Below are positions 1-6,003 of a stretch of 12,729 nt of DNA, piece by piece. The notes below the pieces were generated by a model. It had not been told where the DNA came from. It saw only the letters and a list, made by a program, of their open reading frames with translations, and did no database searches. Position 1 is the first letter of the stretch, and each line of letters opens with the position of its first letter. The stretch is taken from NCBI GenBank assembly GCA_002383105.1, contig DFXC01000173.1, forward strand, positions 1 through 12,729, written 5' to 3'. Both the position numbers and the translations under genes were made by a program. The stretch is from Hyphomicrobiaceae bacterium UBA4118. GTDB taxonomy: Bacteria > Pseudomonadota > Alphaproteobacteria > Rhizobiales > Methyloligellaceae.

Positions 1-1030
1 AGCCGAGCGCGGCGGAGGTCTCCATCTCATAGGTGAAGCTCGCGTCGTTGAGGCGGAGCTTGCCGACCGCCTCGCGCAACGCTTCGAACTCGCTCGCATC
101 GACCGGGAACAGGCCGCAAAACACAACGGGCTGCGCCGATTTGAATCCCGCCAATGGGGCCTCGGCCGGCTTCTTCTCGTCGGTGACGGTGTCGCCCACG
201 CGGGTGTCGGCCACCTGGCGGATCGAGGCGGTGAAGAAGCCGATCTCGCCAGGGCCCAGCGAGGGCCGCATCTCCTGTTTCGGGCGGAAGATACCCACGC
301 GGTCGATCTGATAGGCGCCGCCGGTCAGCATCAGCCTGATGCGCTGGCCCTTGGTGAGCTTGCCGTCGATGATGCGCACCAGCACCACCACACCGAGATA
401 GGCGTCGTACCAGCTGTCGATGAGAAGCGCCTTGAGCGGGGCGTTGACGTCGCCCTTGGGAGCGGGAAGGCGATGCACGATCGCTTCCAGCACCTCCTCG
501 ACGCCCTTGCCGGTCTTGGCCGAGATTTCCAGCGCGTCATGGGCATCGAGCCCGATCACGTCCTCGATCTGCCGGCGCACTTGTTCCGGCTCTGCCGCGG
601 GCAGATCGATCTTATTGAGGACCGGCACGACCTCATGGTTGTTGTCGAGCGCCTGATAGACATTGGCGAGCGTCTGCGCCTCGACCCCTTGGGTGGCGTC
701 CACCACCAGCAGCGAGCCTTCGCAAGCGGCGAGCGAGCGGTTCACCTCATAGGCGAAATCGACATGCCCCGGCGTGTCGATGAGGTTCAGCTCATAGAGC
801 TCGCCGTCGCGCGCGCGGTAGTCGAGGCGCACGGTCTGCGCCTTGATGGTGATGCCGCGCTCCCGCTCGATATCCATGGAATCGAGCACCTGCTCCTTCA
901 TCTCCCGCGCCGTCAGCCCGCCGCAGAGCTGGATCAGCCGGTCTGCGAGCGTCGACTTGCCGTGGTCGATATGGGCGATGATGGAGAAGTTGCGGATGCG
1001 GGAGAGGGGCGGCGCCTCGAAATTCGTCAT
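1..1030 (-). CDS. lepA: Elongation factor 4 (LepA), 3' part missing
   Basis: Ribosome-associated translational GTPase that acts on stalled or mistranslocated ribosomes at the inner face of the membrane. The reading frame runs from the ATG at 1030-1028 without a stop to the left edge, giving 343 codons of a protein usually about 600 long. GTP-binding motifs appear in order: G1 AHIDHGKST at residues 19-27, G2 RGIT at 58-61, G3 DTPGH at 85-89 and G4 NKID at 139-142. Domain II follows. The last visible residues, TSAALG, are the start of domain III as in other LepA proteins. The [17 protein letters not shown] pattern and the segment around [14 protein letters not shown] distinguish it from EF-G, TypA and IF-2. 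No clear Shine-Dalgarno precedes the ATG; instead a 9-bp hairpin ends one base upstream. It is divergent from the small gene at 1183. Identification is near certain; truncation is only the window edge. Confidence 0.97.
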   Translation of the reverse strand, partial: MTNFEAPPLSRIRNFSIIAHIDHGKSTLADRLIQLCGGLTAREMKEQVLDSMDIERERGITIKAQTVRLDYRARDGELYELNLIDTPGHVDFAYEVNRSLAACEGSLLVVDATQGVEAQTLANVYQALDNNHEVVPVLNKIDLPAAEPEQVRRQIEDVIGLDAHDALEISAKTGKGVEEVLEAIVHRLPAPKGDVNAPLKALLIDSWYDAYLGVVVLVRIIDGKLTKGQRIRLMLTGGAYQIDRVGIFRPKQEMRPSLGPGEIGFFTASIRQVADTRVGDTVTDEKKPAEAPLAGFKSAQPVVFCGLFPVDASEFEALREAVGKLRLNDASFTYEMETSAALG

Positions 1031-1031
1031 G

Positions 1032-1058
1032 GGCGGCTTGGTACGGGAGCAAGCCGCC
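1032..1058 (-). promoter_or_regulatory. Perfect 9-bp inverted repeat just upstream of the lepA start
   Basis: GGCGGCTTG (1032-1040) and CAAGCCGCC (1050-1058) are exact inverted repeats around a 9-base loop. In the lepA mRNA the hairpin would end one base before the ATG, where a ribosome binding site should be. It could limit ribosome access or be a dyad operator in the lepA / small-gene divergent region (1031-1182). No run of T follows on either strand, so it is not an intrinsic terminator. The structure is seen; its role is inference. Confidence 0.45.
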
Positions 1059-1182
1059 AAGGGTCAAGCACCGCCGGCCCCCAATTGCGGCGAAACCGTG
1101 GGGGAACCGCCCTATTGTGGTAGCGGTTGGGTTCTAGGGGTTGCGGGTTTAGCGAATCGCAGAAAATCAACGGAGGCATTTG

Positions 1183-1395
1183 ATGCTCAAGAAGATAATG
1201 TTTGCTGCCGTCGCGACCGGTCTCGTCGCCGCCGTCGCGCTTCCCATCACGCAGGTCAAGGCGGCTGGCCCGCTGACCTGCAAGGAGGCCGCGAAGCTCA
1301 AATATCCCGCCGATCATGCGGCGCGCTCGGCCTACAAGAAGGGCTGCAAGGCGGCCTGGAAGGCGGCGCATAAGGGTGCGGTGAAGAGCGCCTAA
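1183..1395 (+). CDS. Small exported basic protein with C-x21-C, paralogue A
   Basis: A 70-residue protein of unknown function. Residues 1-27 form a Sec signal peptide: two Lys after the start, a hydrophobic Ala/Val core at 7-22, and a cleavage site near VKA-A at 27/28. The mature chain of about 43 residues is rich in Ala and Lys. It has two cysteines, C33 and C55, around a YPxD turn (Y41-D44) and an AYKKxCKA segment, so it could be a disulfide-closed helical hairpin in the periplasm. I chose the ATG at 1183 over the TTG one codon earlier because CGGAGG at 1171-1176 sits 6 bases in front. It is homologous to the next gene at 1644 (same cysteine positions, same YPxD...AYKK core), so the two are tandem duplicates. 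A hairpin terminator follows. That it encodes a protein is well supported; no function is proposed. Confidence 0.82.
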   Translation: MLKKIMFAAVATGLVAAVALPITQVKAAGPLTCKEAAKLKYPADHAARSAYKKGCKAAWKAAHKGAVKSA

Positions 1396-1426
1396 CCTTA
1401 GCGTTGACCAAGGCGATCAAGCTTGC

Positions 1427-1457
1427 TGAGAAAGGGACCCGCTTCGTCCCTTTCTTA
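1427..1457 (+). terminator. Hairpin after small gene A
   Basis: GAAAGGGAC (1430-1438) pairs perfectly with GTCCCTTTC (1446-1454) around a 7-base loop. The stem extends outward to 1427/1457 through A-T, G-T and T-A pairs. It lies about 30 bases after the TAA of the preceding gene. The T-rich 3' arm and tail (CCCTTTCTTACTT) is not an unbroken U run, so termination may be partial. Confidence 0.6.
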
Positions 1458-1481
1458 CTTCGAAGCCTGAGAATGCCTTGA

Positions 1482-1513
1482 GGGTGCTGAAGAGGCACCC
1501 CCGGGGCGGGTGC
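1482..1513 (+). other. Three-part competing hairpin segment between the small genes
   Basis: GGGTGC (1482-1487), GCACCC (1495-1500) and GGGTGC (1508-1513) are arranged so that the middle block can pair with either neighbour, with a loop of 7 bases each way. The second alternative has additional C/G complementarity between the blocks. Mutually exclusive hairpins like this occur in attenuators and switches. Here there is no obvious U tract or leader ORF to confirm that, and the segment may be a simple repeat. The rest of the 1396-1643 intergenic stretch holds a TTGACG at 1572-1577 without a convincing -10 at standard spacing. Confidence 0.35.
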
Positions 1514-1643
1514 GAACGTCCACGGAATGGCACAAACGTTTCCGAAATCCACAGATTACGGAAGAACCGTGTTGACGAGAGCGCCAGATTTAGCGCCTTA
1601 TTCCGGCGCGTAACTTGTCGGTGTAACCTGACGGAGTAACTCA

Positions 1644-1868
1644 ATGGTTAAGAAAGTATTTTTGGCTGCGGCAGCGTCCCTCATCCTGGCCAGCGCCACG
1701 ATGACCATGGCGCCCGCGCCGGCGATGGCCTTCAGCGGCTGCCATAAGGCCGCTAAAGCGATGTACCCGCACGATCGGAAGGCCCGCAAGGCTTACAAGA
1801 AGCATTGCAAGGCCCACCACAAGGCCTGGAAGAAGGCCCACAAGAAGCACCATCTGTTCGGCAAATAG
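1644..1868 (+). CDS. Small exported His/Lys-rich protein with C-x21-C, paralogue B
   Basis: A 74-residue protein of unknown function. The signal peptide covers residues 1-29: Lys-Lys at 3-4, a hydrophobic core at 5-18, and a clear AMA|F cleavage site. The predicted mature chain of 45 residues contains 13 Lys, 2 Arg and 8 His but only one acidic residue (Asp). It is therefore strongly basic at neutral pH and could bind metals, nucleic acid, LPS or anionic polymer; none of these is shown. Cysteines are C33 and C55, the same positions as in paralogue A, flanking a YPxD turn and AYKKxCKA. B has a 4-residue insertion (AHHK type) and a longer His/Lys tail than A. The ATG start has ACGGAG at 1631-1636, 7 bases upstream. 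A strong terminator follows. The two genes are separated by 248 bases and the first terminator, so B probably has its own promoter. Confidence 0.82.
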   Translation: MVKKVFLAAAASLILASATMTMAPAPAMAFSGCHKAAKAMYPHDRKARKAYKKHCKAHHKAWKKAHKKHHLFGK

Positions 1869-1890
1869 TCGAACGCTGAGGTGTGTTGCT

Positions 1891-1927
1891 AAAGGGATCC
1901 GCGGCTGCCGCGGGGCCCTTTTAATTT
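1891..1927 (+). terminator. Strong intrinsic terminator after small gene B
   Basis: AAAGGG (1891-1896) and CCGCGG (1899-1904) pair with CCGCGG (1908-1913) and CCCTTT (1916-1921). The tri-base loop is CTG, with one wobble and one mismatch between the two stem blocks. The T-rich tail CCCTTTTAATTTTG follows directly. It ends the plus-strand gene 22 bases upstream. It also lies 12 bases beyond the stop of the convergent molybdoenzyme gene, so it may work in both directions, though the minus-strand tail is weaker. Confidence 0.85.
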
Positions 1928-1938
1928 TGTCCCACGCC

Positions 1939-2721
1939 TCAAATGCCGGCGTACCACTCGTAACCGAGATCTTCCCAGAAGCCGCCACGGCCGCCGCGAA
2001 TGCCGGCGATCTGGTCCACGGCCTCGATGCGCATCACATATTTCGCCATCTTGTAGCCGAGCTGCCGCTCCAGGCGCAGCCTGAGCGGCGCGCCGTGGGG
2101 AACAGGCAGCACCTGGTCGTTCATCTCGTAGGCGAGAATGGTCTGTGGATGAAACGCGTCGGGAAGCCCGATCGACTCGTAATATTTGTCGGCCTCGGTG
2201 CCGGTCTGGCCAAGCGCATCGGCGCAATAGAAGACGATATAGCGCGCGTCTGGCTTGAGCCGCGCGGCATCGAGCAGGCCCTTTAGGGGCACGCCCTTCC
2301 ATTTGCCGATGCAGCTCCATCCCTCCACGCAGTCGTGCCGCGTTATCTGGGTGCGTGAGGGCATCGCCCGCAGCTCGGCAAGCGATAGCTCGAGCGGGCT
2401 CTCGACGAGACCCCCCACGACGAGCTTCCAGTCGGCGAAGCCCTTCTCCGCATGGGCCTTGTAGTCGGGGTCATCGGGATCGGTCGAGCCGTTCGGTTTG
2501 AACCACGGTGAGATGTCCGCCTCACTATATTCCCGCGCGAGCGCGGTGGGCGAGAGCAACGCTCTTTGCGTGACGCGCGTGAGGGTCTCGGCCGAATCGA
2601 GGACGCGGCGTACCCAGGGCTGATCCGACAGGTCATCGCAGCCGCCGAGGAGAGCGGTGCTTGCCGCGGCGAGCCCACGGGTGATGAAGCCGCGCCGGTC
2701 AAGTCTGCGCTCGCCGCTCAT
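1939..2721 (-). CDS. Tat-exported molybdopterin-dependent oxidoreductase (sulfite oxidase / YedY-like fold)
   Basis: A 260-residue oxidoreductase of the sulfite-oxidase molybdopterin superfamily, expected in the periplasm. Residues 9-13 (RRGFI) form a twin-arginine motif. The following hydrophobic stretch ends in LGGC (25-28), which looks like a lipobox, so the protein may be a Tat-exported lipoprotein. The molybdenum ligand should be C131 in the conserved RHDCVEGWS segment (128-136). Downstream YxVFYCAD, the HPQTILAYEMN region and PLRLRLERQLGYKMAKY are typical of bacterial members of this family. The C-terminus GGFWEDLGYEWYAGI also fits. The ATG overlaps the upstream cytochrome stop as ATGA, pointing to translational coupling. 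Substrate cannot be read from the sequence: sulfite, methionine sulfoxide or another S/N-oxide are all possible. It is not clearly MsrP itself, because its partner is not the MsrQ type. Confidence 0.9.
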   Translation of the reverse strand: MSGERRLDRRGFITRGLAAASTALLGGCDDLSDQPWVRRVLDSAETLTRVTQRALLSPTALAREYSEADISPWFKPNGSTDPDDPDYKAHAEKGFADWKLVVGGLVESPLELSLAELRAMPSRTQITRHDCVEGWSCIGKWKGVPLKGLLDAARLKPDARYIVFYCADALGQTGTEADKYYESIGLPDAFHPQTILAYEMNDQVLPVPHGAPLRLRLERQLGYKMAKYVMRIEAVDQIAGIRGGRGGFWEDLGYEWYAGI

Positions 2722-3533
2722 GGCTTTTCCTCCGCCGGCTCGATGACGTAGCGGCCGGTGATCATGGAGCGGAGATTGTTCCAGACGCCGGAGATCAGCA
2801 CCATGACGAGATGCACCGCGACGAAGATCACGATGCCGCTCGCCGCGATGAAATGAATGGTGCGCGCTGTTTGCCGTCCGCCGAGCAGGTCGAGAAGGAA
2901 GGGGAAGGCGGCGTCCATGCCGGGCGACATGGTGAGGCCGGTGAGCAGCATCAGCGGCAGAAGGACGAGCGCGACGAAAAGATAGGTGAGCTTCTGCAGC
3001 ACGTTGTAGCGCTTGGCCTCCTCGCCCTTGGGAAACTTGAGCCGTGCGTGTTCCCAGATGGAGGGGCCGATATGCTTGAGCTCTTGACCTGATGGGGTGA
3101 GATCGCGCCGCAAATGGCCGCTGGCGAGGCTCCAGATGAGATAAGCGAGCCCGTTCAACACGAAAGCCCAAGCGAAGAAGAAATGCCAGCGCCGCCCCGT
3201 GGCGAGATCGCGATGACCGGGCAGCGTGACCGACCACGGAAAGCCCCGCTCCTCGAAGCCCCCGTCGGGATCGACGACAACGCCGAACACGCCGGTGGTG
3301 TCGAAGCTGTGGCCGAGCACCATGGTGACGCCCTTGATGGTATCGCCATCCTGAGTGGCAGCCATGGCCAAAACGGGATCGTTGAAGTTGGACTTCGAAC
3401 CGAGATAGAGGCCGGGATGGGCGTTGAAGATCTGCAGGCCGCTCATCAGGAGGACGAGCAGCACGAGCGCATTCACCCAATGGGTGAGGCGCACGGCGCC
3501 GGAATGGCGATAGATGACTTCGCGTTTCTCCAT
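2718..3533 (-). CDS. Four-helix b-type cytochrome (cytochrome b561 / Ni-Fe hydrogenase cytochrome b type)
   Basis: A 271-residue integral membrane cytochrome. Four hydrophobic helices are visible at roughly residues 19-35, 116-135, 181-203 and 225-247. Histidines suited to ligate two b hemes occur near the N-terminus (H10, H18 in RHSGAVRLTHW), in RRWHFFFAW (about 116), and in the last helix pair (about 226 and 240). This matches the family that passes quinol electrons to periplasmic partners such as thiosulfate reductase, formate dehydrogenase or hydrogenase. A periplasmic-looking insertion of about 75 residues lies between helices 1 and 2. The stop overlaps the start of the molybdoenzyme gene by 4 bases, so it is the likely electron donor for that enzyme. 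The gene lies 43 bases downstream of msrA on the same strand. Family is confident; heme ligand assignment is by eye. Confidence 0.88.
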   Translation of the reverse strand: MEKREVIYRHSGAVRLTHWVNALVLLVLLMSGLQIFNAHPGLYLGSKSNFNDPVLAMAATQDGDTIKGVTMVLGHSFDTTGVFGVVVDPDGGFEERGFPWSVTLPGHRDLATGRRWHFFFAWAFVLNGLAYLIWSLASGHLRRDLTPSGQELKHIGPSIWEHARLKFPKGEEAKRYNVLQKLTYLFVALVLLPLMLLTGLTMSPGMDAAFPFLLDLLGGRQTARTIHFIAASGIVIFVAVHLVMVLISGVWNNLRSMITGRYVIEPAEEKP

Positions 3534-3576
3534 GGCCTTCTATCTACGTTCGGGCCTGCCCGTTTGGATGCATCGC

Positions 3577-4179
3577 TTAGGACGGCTTGCCCCAGATCTC
3601 GGCGAGTCGCTGGGCCCGGCCGCAGCCCCATTTGTAGTACTTGTAACTGACCGGATTCTGGTTGTGATAATCCTGGTGGTAGTCCTCGGCGGCAGTGAAG
3701 GTCGTGGCCGGCACAATCTCCGTCGCGACTTTCTCTTTGAAGCGATCGGCGATTTCCTGCTTGGTCTTCTCGGCCAATCCCTTCTCCTCGTCGTCGTCCG
3801 TGAAGATGACGCTCTGATAAGCGGACCCCTTGTCACAGAACTGGCCTTCGGGATCGAACGGGTCGATATTGTGCCAGTAATGGTCGAGCAGCGCCGCGTA
3901 GCCGACCTTGGCGGGGTCGTAGGTCACCCTGACCGCCTCTTTGTAGCCCTCATGGCTGCCGTAAGTGGGGTTGGGGGTGGTGCCGCCGGCATAGCCCGAC
4001 ACGGTCTCGGTCACGCCATCGACCTCGTCGAATGCAGCCTCCATGCACCAGAAGCAGCCGCCGGCGAAGATCGCGCTCTTGAGCGGGGTGGCGTGGGCAT
4101 CGTGCGATCCGCCGGCGATAACAGTTGCAGCAAGGAGCGTGGCGGCGGTAAGTGCCGCGCAGATCCATCTCGCCATCAT
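3577..4179 (-). CDS. msrA: Exported peptide-methionine (S)-S-oxide reductase
   Basis: Reduces the S-diastereomer of methionine sulfoxide in proteins. The 200-residue product starts with a signal peptide (hydrophobic core at about 5-22, plausible cleavage near AHA at 28-30), so this copy should work in the periplasm. The catalytic motif GGCFWCMEAAF places the nucleophile at C42, with a second cysteine at C45. Further family signatures are VSGYAGG (60-66), DHYWHNIDP (99-107), C115 in QFCDKGSAYQS, EDYHQDY (165-171) and NPVSYKYYKWGCGR with C186 near the end as a resolving-cysteine candidate. I chose the ATG at 4179 because GGAGAG lies 5 bases upstream; a second ATG follows directly. It is first in a probable operon with the cytochrome and the molybdoenzyme. 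A periplasmic MsrA needs a periplasmic thiol donor, and none is encoded here. Confidence 0.94.
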   Translation of the reverse strand: MMARWICAALTAATLLAATVIAGGSHDAHATPLKSAIFAGGCFWCMEAAFDEVDGVTETVSGYAGGTTPNPTYGSHEGYKEAVRVTYDPAKVGYAALLDHYWHNIDPFDPEGQFCDKGSAYQSVIFTDDDEEKGLAEKTKQEIADRFKEKVATEIVPATTFTAAEDYHQDYHNQNPVSYKYYKWGCGRAQRLAEIWGKPS

Positions 4180-4310
4180 AGGAACTCTCCAAATCAATTG
4201 CTCGGAGGAACCATAAGGAGAGGGCCGACCCGGGCATATAGGCTCTCGCGCGACCGTGAAATGAATTGATGTTCGCCGCGCGCGCATAAGCCATTGGGAA
4301 GGCCCTCCGG
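4180..4310. other. Divergent intergenic region between the msrA operon and the GMC gene
   Basis: This 131-base gap must hold the promoters for both directions. On the minus strand a TTTCAC...TATATG pair can be found, but the 15-base spacing is short and I do not call it a promoter. GGGAAGG at 4296-4302 is the probable ribosome binding site of the plus-strand gene, and GGAGAG near 4185-4190 that of msrA. No operator or repeat stands out. Confidence 0.4.
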
Positions 4311-5990
4311 TTGGGTTATGCAGAGGCCATGCAACAGCGACTGTCTTCGCCGCCAAGCGCCATTAGAGAAGCCTATGACGTGGTCGTGGTTGGCTCCGGC
4401 TATGGCGGTGGCGTGGCCGCCTCGAGGCTTTCGCGCGCCGGCCAAAGCGTTTGCGTCATCGAGAAGGGCAAGGAGTTCCTCACCGGAGAGTTTCCGAGCC
4501 GTCTCCCCGAGCTTCGCCGCGAGCTTCAGTTGAACGGCAGCAAGATGCGTTCCGGCTCGCGCACCGGACTGTTCGACTTCAGGCTGGGCGCCGACATCCA
4601 CGTGCTCGTCGGCTGCGGGCTGGGCGGCGGCTCTCTCATCAATGCCGGTGTGGCGCTCCGACCCGATCCCCGTGTGTTTGCCGATCCCGTTTGGCCCACG
4701 GAGGTCACCAGAGACGGGCTCCTCGATCTCGGCTTCGGCCGGGCTGCCGCGATGCTCCGCCCGGCACGCTACGGCCGCGCCCCAGAGCTCACCAAATATC
4801 GCGCCCTCGAAGCGGCGAGCGCCGCCTTCGGCCGGCCCCCGGTCGCGGCTCCCGTGGTGGTAAGCTTCGAGGATACCGTCAATCCCGCGGGCGTGGCCCA
4901 ACCCGCCTGCACCTTGTGCGGCGACTGCTGCTCGGGCTGCAATGTCGGCGCCAAGAATACGGTCGCCGTCACCTATCTTCCCGATGCCAAGGCGCATGGT
5001 GCGGAGATCTTCACCGAGCTTGCCGTGAGCCATGTCGCCAAGGGGGAGGGGGGCTGGCGCGTCCATTTCGCGCCGTCCGACGGCAAGGTTGCGAGCCCAA
5101 GCTTCGTCGATGCCAAGACCGTGCTGCTTGCCGCCGGCACGCTCGGCTCGACCGAGATCCTGCTCCGCTCCCGCGAGCGTGGGCTTGGCCTCTCCGACCG
5201 GCTGGGGGAGCGTTTCTCGGCCAATGGCGACATCATCGCCTTTGCCCTTGGCGGCAGCGAGAGGGTGAACGGCATCGGCGTAGGTCACCCGCCGAAATTC
5301 GTGGGCGATGCCATCGGGGCGTGCGTCGCGGGTCAGATCGAGCTTCCCGACGGAAGGCATCTCGACCGCAGCATGATCATCCAAGAAGGCGTGCTCCCGT
5401 CGGCGCTGGCACCCCTCCTGCCGGTGTTCTTCATCGCCGGCGGCAGGCTGCTCGGCGCCGCGCAAAGCCTGATCAAGGGCGTCTATCAGGGGCCTCTCTC
5501 CCATCTTCACACCTTCTTCGTCGTATCCCATGACGAAGCCGAGGGCCGCATCAGGCTCGACAATGGCAGCGCGCAAATCGACTGGCCCGGCGTCGCCGGA
5601 GAGCCGGTCTATGCCCGCGTCGATGCGGCTCTGACCAAGGCCGCCGAGGCGGTGGGTGCGTGCTACATCAAGAGCCCGATGGCCGCGACCAATATGGGGA
5701 CCAAGCCCGCGACCGCTCATCCGCTTGGCGGCTGCGGCATGGGGGAGGATGCGGCAAGCGGCGTGGTCAACCACAAATGCCAGGTGTTCGACGGGAAGGG
5801 CGAAGAGAGCGTGCATGGCGGACTTTATGTCTGCGACGGCTCGGTGATCCCGCGCTCGATCGGCGTCAATCCGCTCCTGACCATCACCGCCCTCGCTGAG
5901 CGAGCCATGGTGCATCTTGCCCGCGACCGCAATCTCGGCTTCGATGCTAATCCGCGCGCCCCCACCGAGGCGGACGGGGCCCTGACATGA
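4311..5990 (+). CDS. GMC-type FAD oxidoreductase, cholesterol-oxidase-like
   Basis: A flavoprotein of about 559 residues from the glucose-methanol-choline superfamily, which oxidises alcohols or sterols. The N-terminus has a Rossmann motif VVVGSGYGGG (25-34) with the FAD-ribose-binding Glu at E51. GLGGGSLINAG (103-113) is the second FAD-contact segment. The C-terminus carries HPLGGC (H470) and GVNPLLTITALAER (N520), the His/Asn pair expected at a GMC active site. An unusual cluster C200-x2-C203-x2-CC-x2-C210 (TLCGDCCSGCNVGAKNT) lies mid-protein and resembles an iron-sulfur ligand set. No signal peptide is seen, so it is likely cytoplasmic. The start is uncertain: TTG at 4311 has GGGAAGG 8 bases upstream, while ATG at 4329 has only AGAGG two bases away. 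The next gene starts 13 bases after the stop. Substrate is unknown. Confidence 0.88.
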   Translation: MGYAEAMQQRLSSPPSAIREAYDVVVVGSGYGGGVAASRLSRAGQSVCVIEKGKEFLTGEFPSRLPELRRELQLNGSKMRSGSRTGLFDFRLGADIHVLVGCGLGGGSLINAGVALRPDPRVFADPVWPTEVTRDGLLDLGFGRAAAMLRPARYGRAPELTKYRALEAASAAFGRPPVAAPVVVSFEDTVNPAGVAQPACTLCGDCCSGCNVGAKNTVAVTYLPDAKAHGAEIFTELAVSHVAKGEGGWRVHFAPSDGKVASPSFVDAKTVLLAAGTLGSTEILLRSRERGLGLSDRLGERFSANGDIIAFALGGSERVNGIGVGHPPKFVGDAIGACVAGQIELPDGRHLDRSMIIQEGVLPSALAPLLPVFFIAGGRLLGAAQSLIKGVYQGPLSHLHTFFVVSHDEAEGRIRLDNGSAQIDWPGVAGEPVYARVDAALTKAAEAVGACYIKSPMAATNMGTKPATAHPLGGCGMGEDAASGVVNHKCQVFDGKGEESVHGGLYVCDGSVIPRSIGVNPLLTITALAERAMVHLARDRNLGFDANPRAPTEADGALT

Positions 5991-6003
5991 GGACCGGCTG
6001 ACC

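Noticed and set aside
473..1123. Plus-strand open frame of 216 codons over lepA
   Set aside because: It is the complement of lepA, which has all four GTPase motifs on the other strand.
1572..1603. Promoter TTGACG ... TTATTC before the second small gene
   Set aside because: The spacing is 20 bases. At 17 bases the -10 would be GCCTTA, which is too poor to call.
2722..3480. N-terminal extension of the molybdoenzyme frame into the cytochrome gene
   Set aside because: The extension is the out-of-frame shadow of the cytochrome. The Tat signal right after the ATG at 2721 and the ATGA overlap fix the start there.
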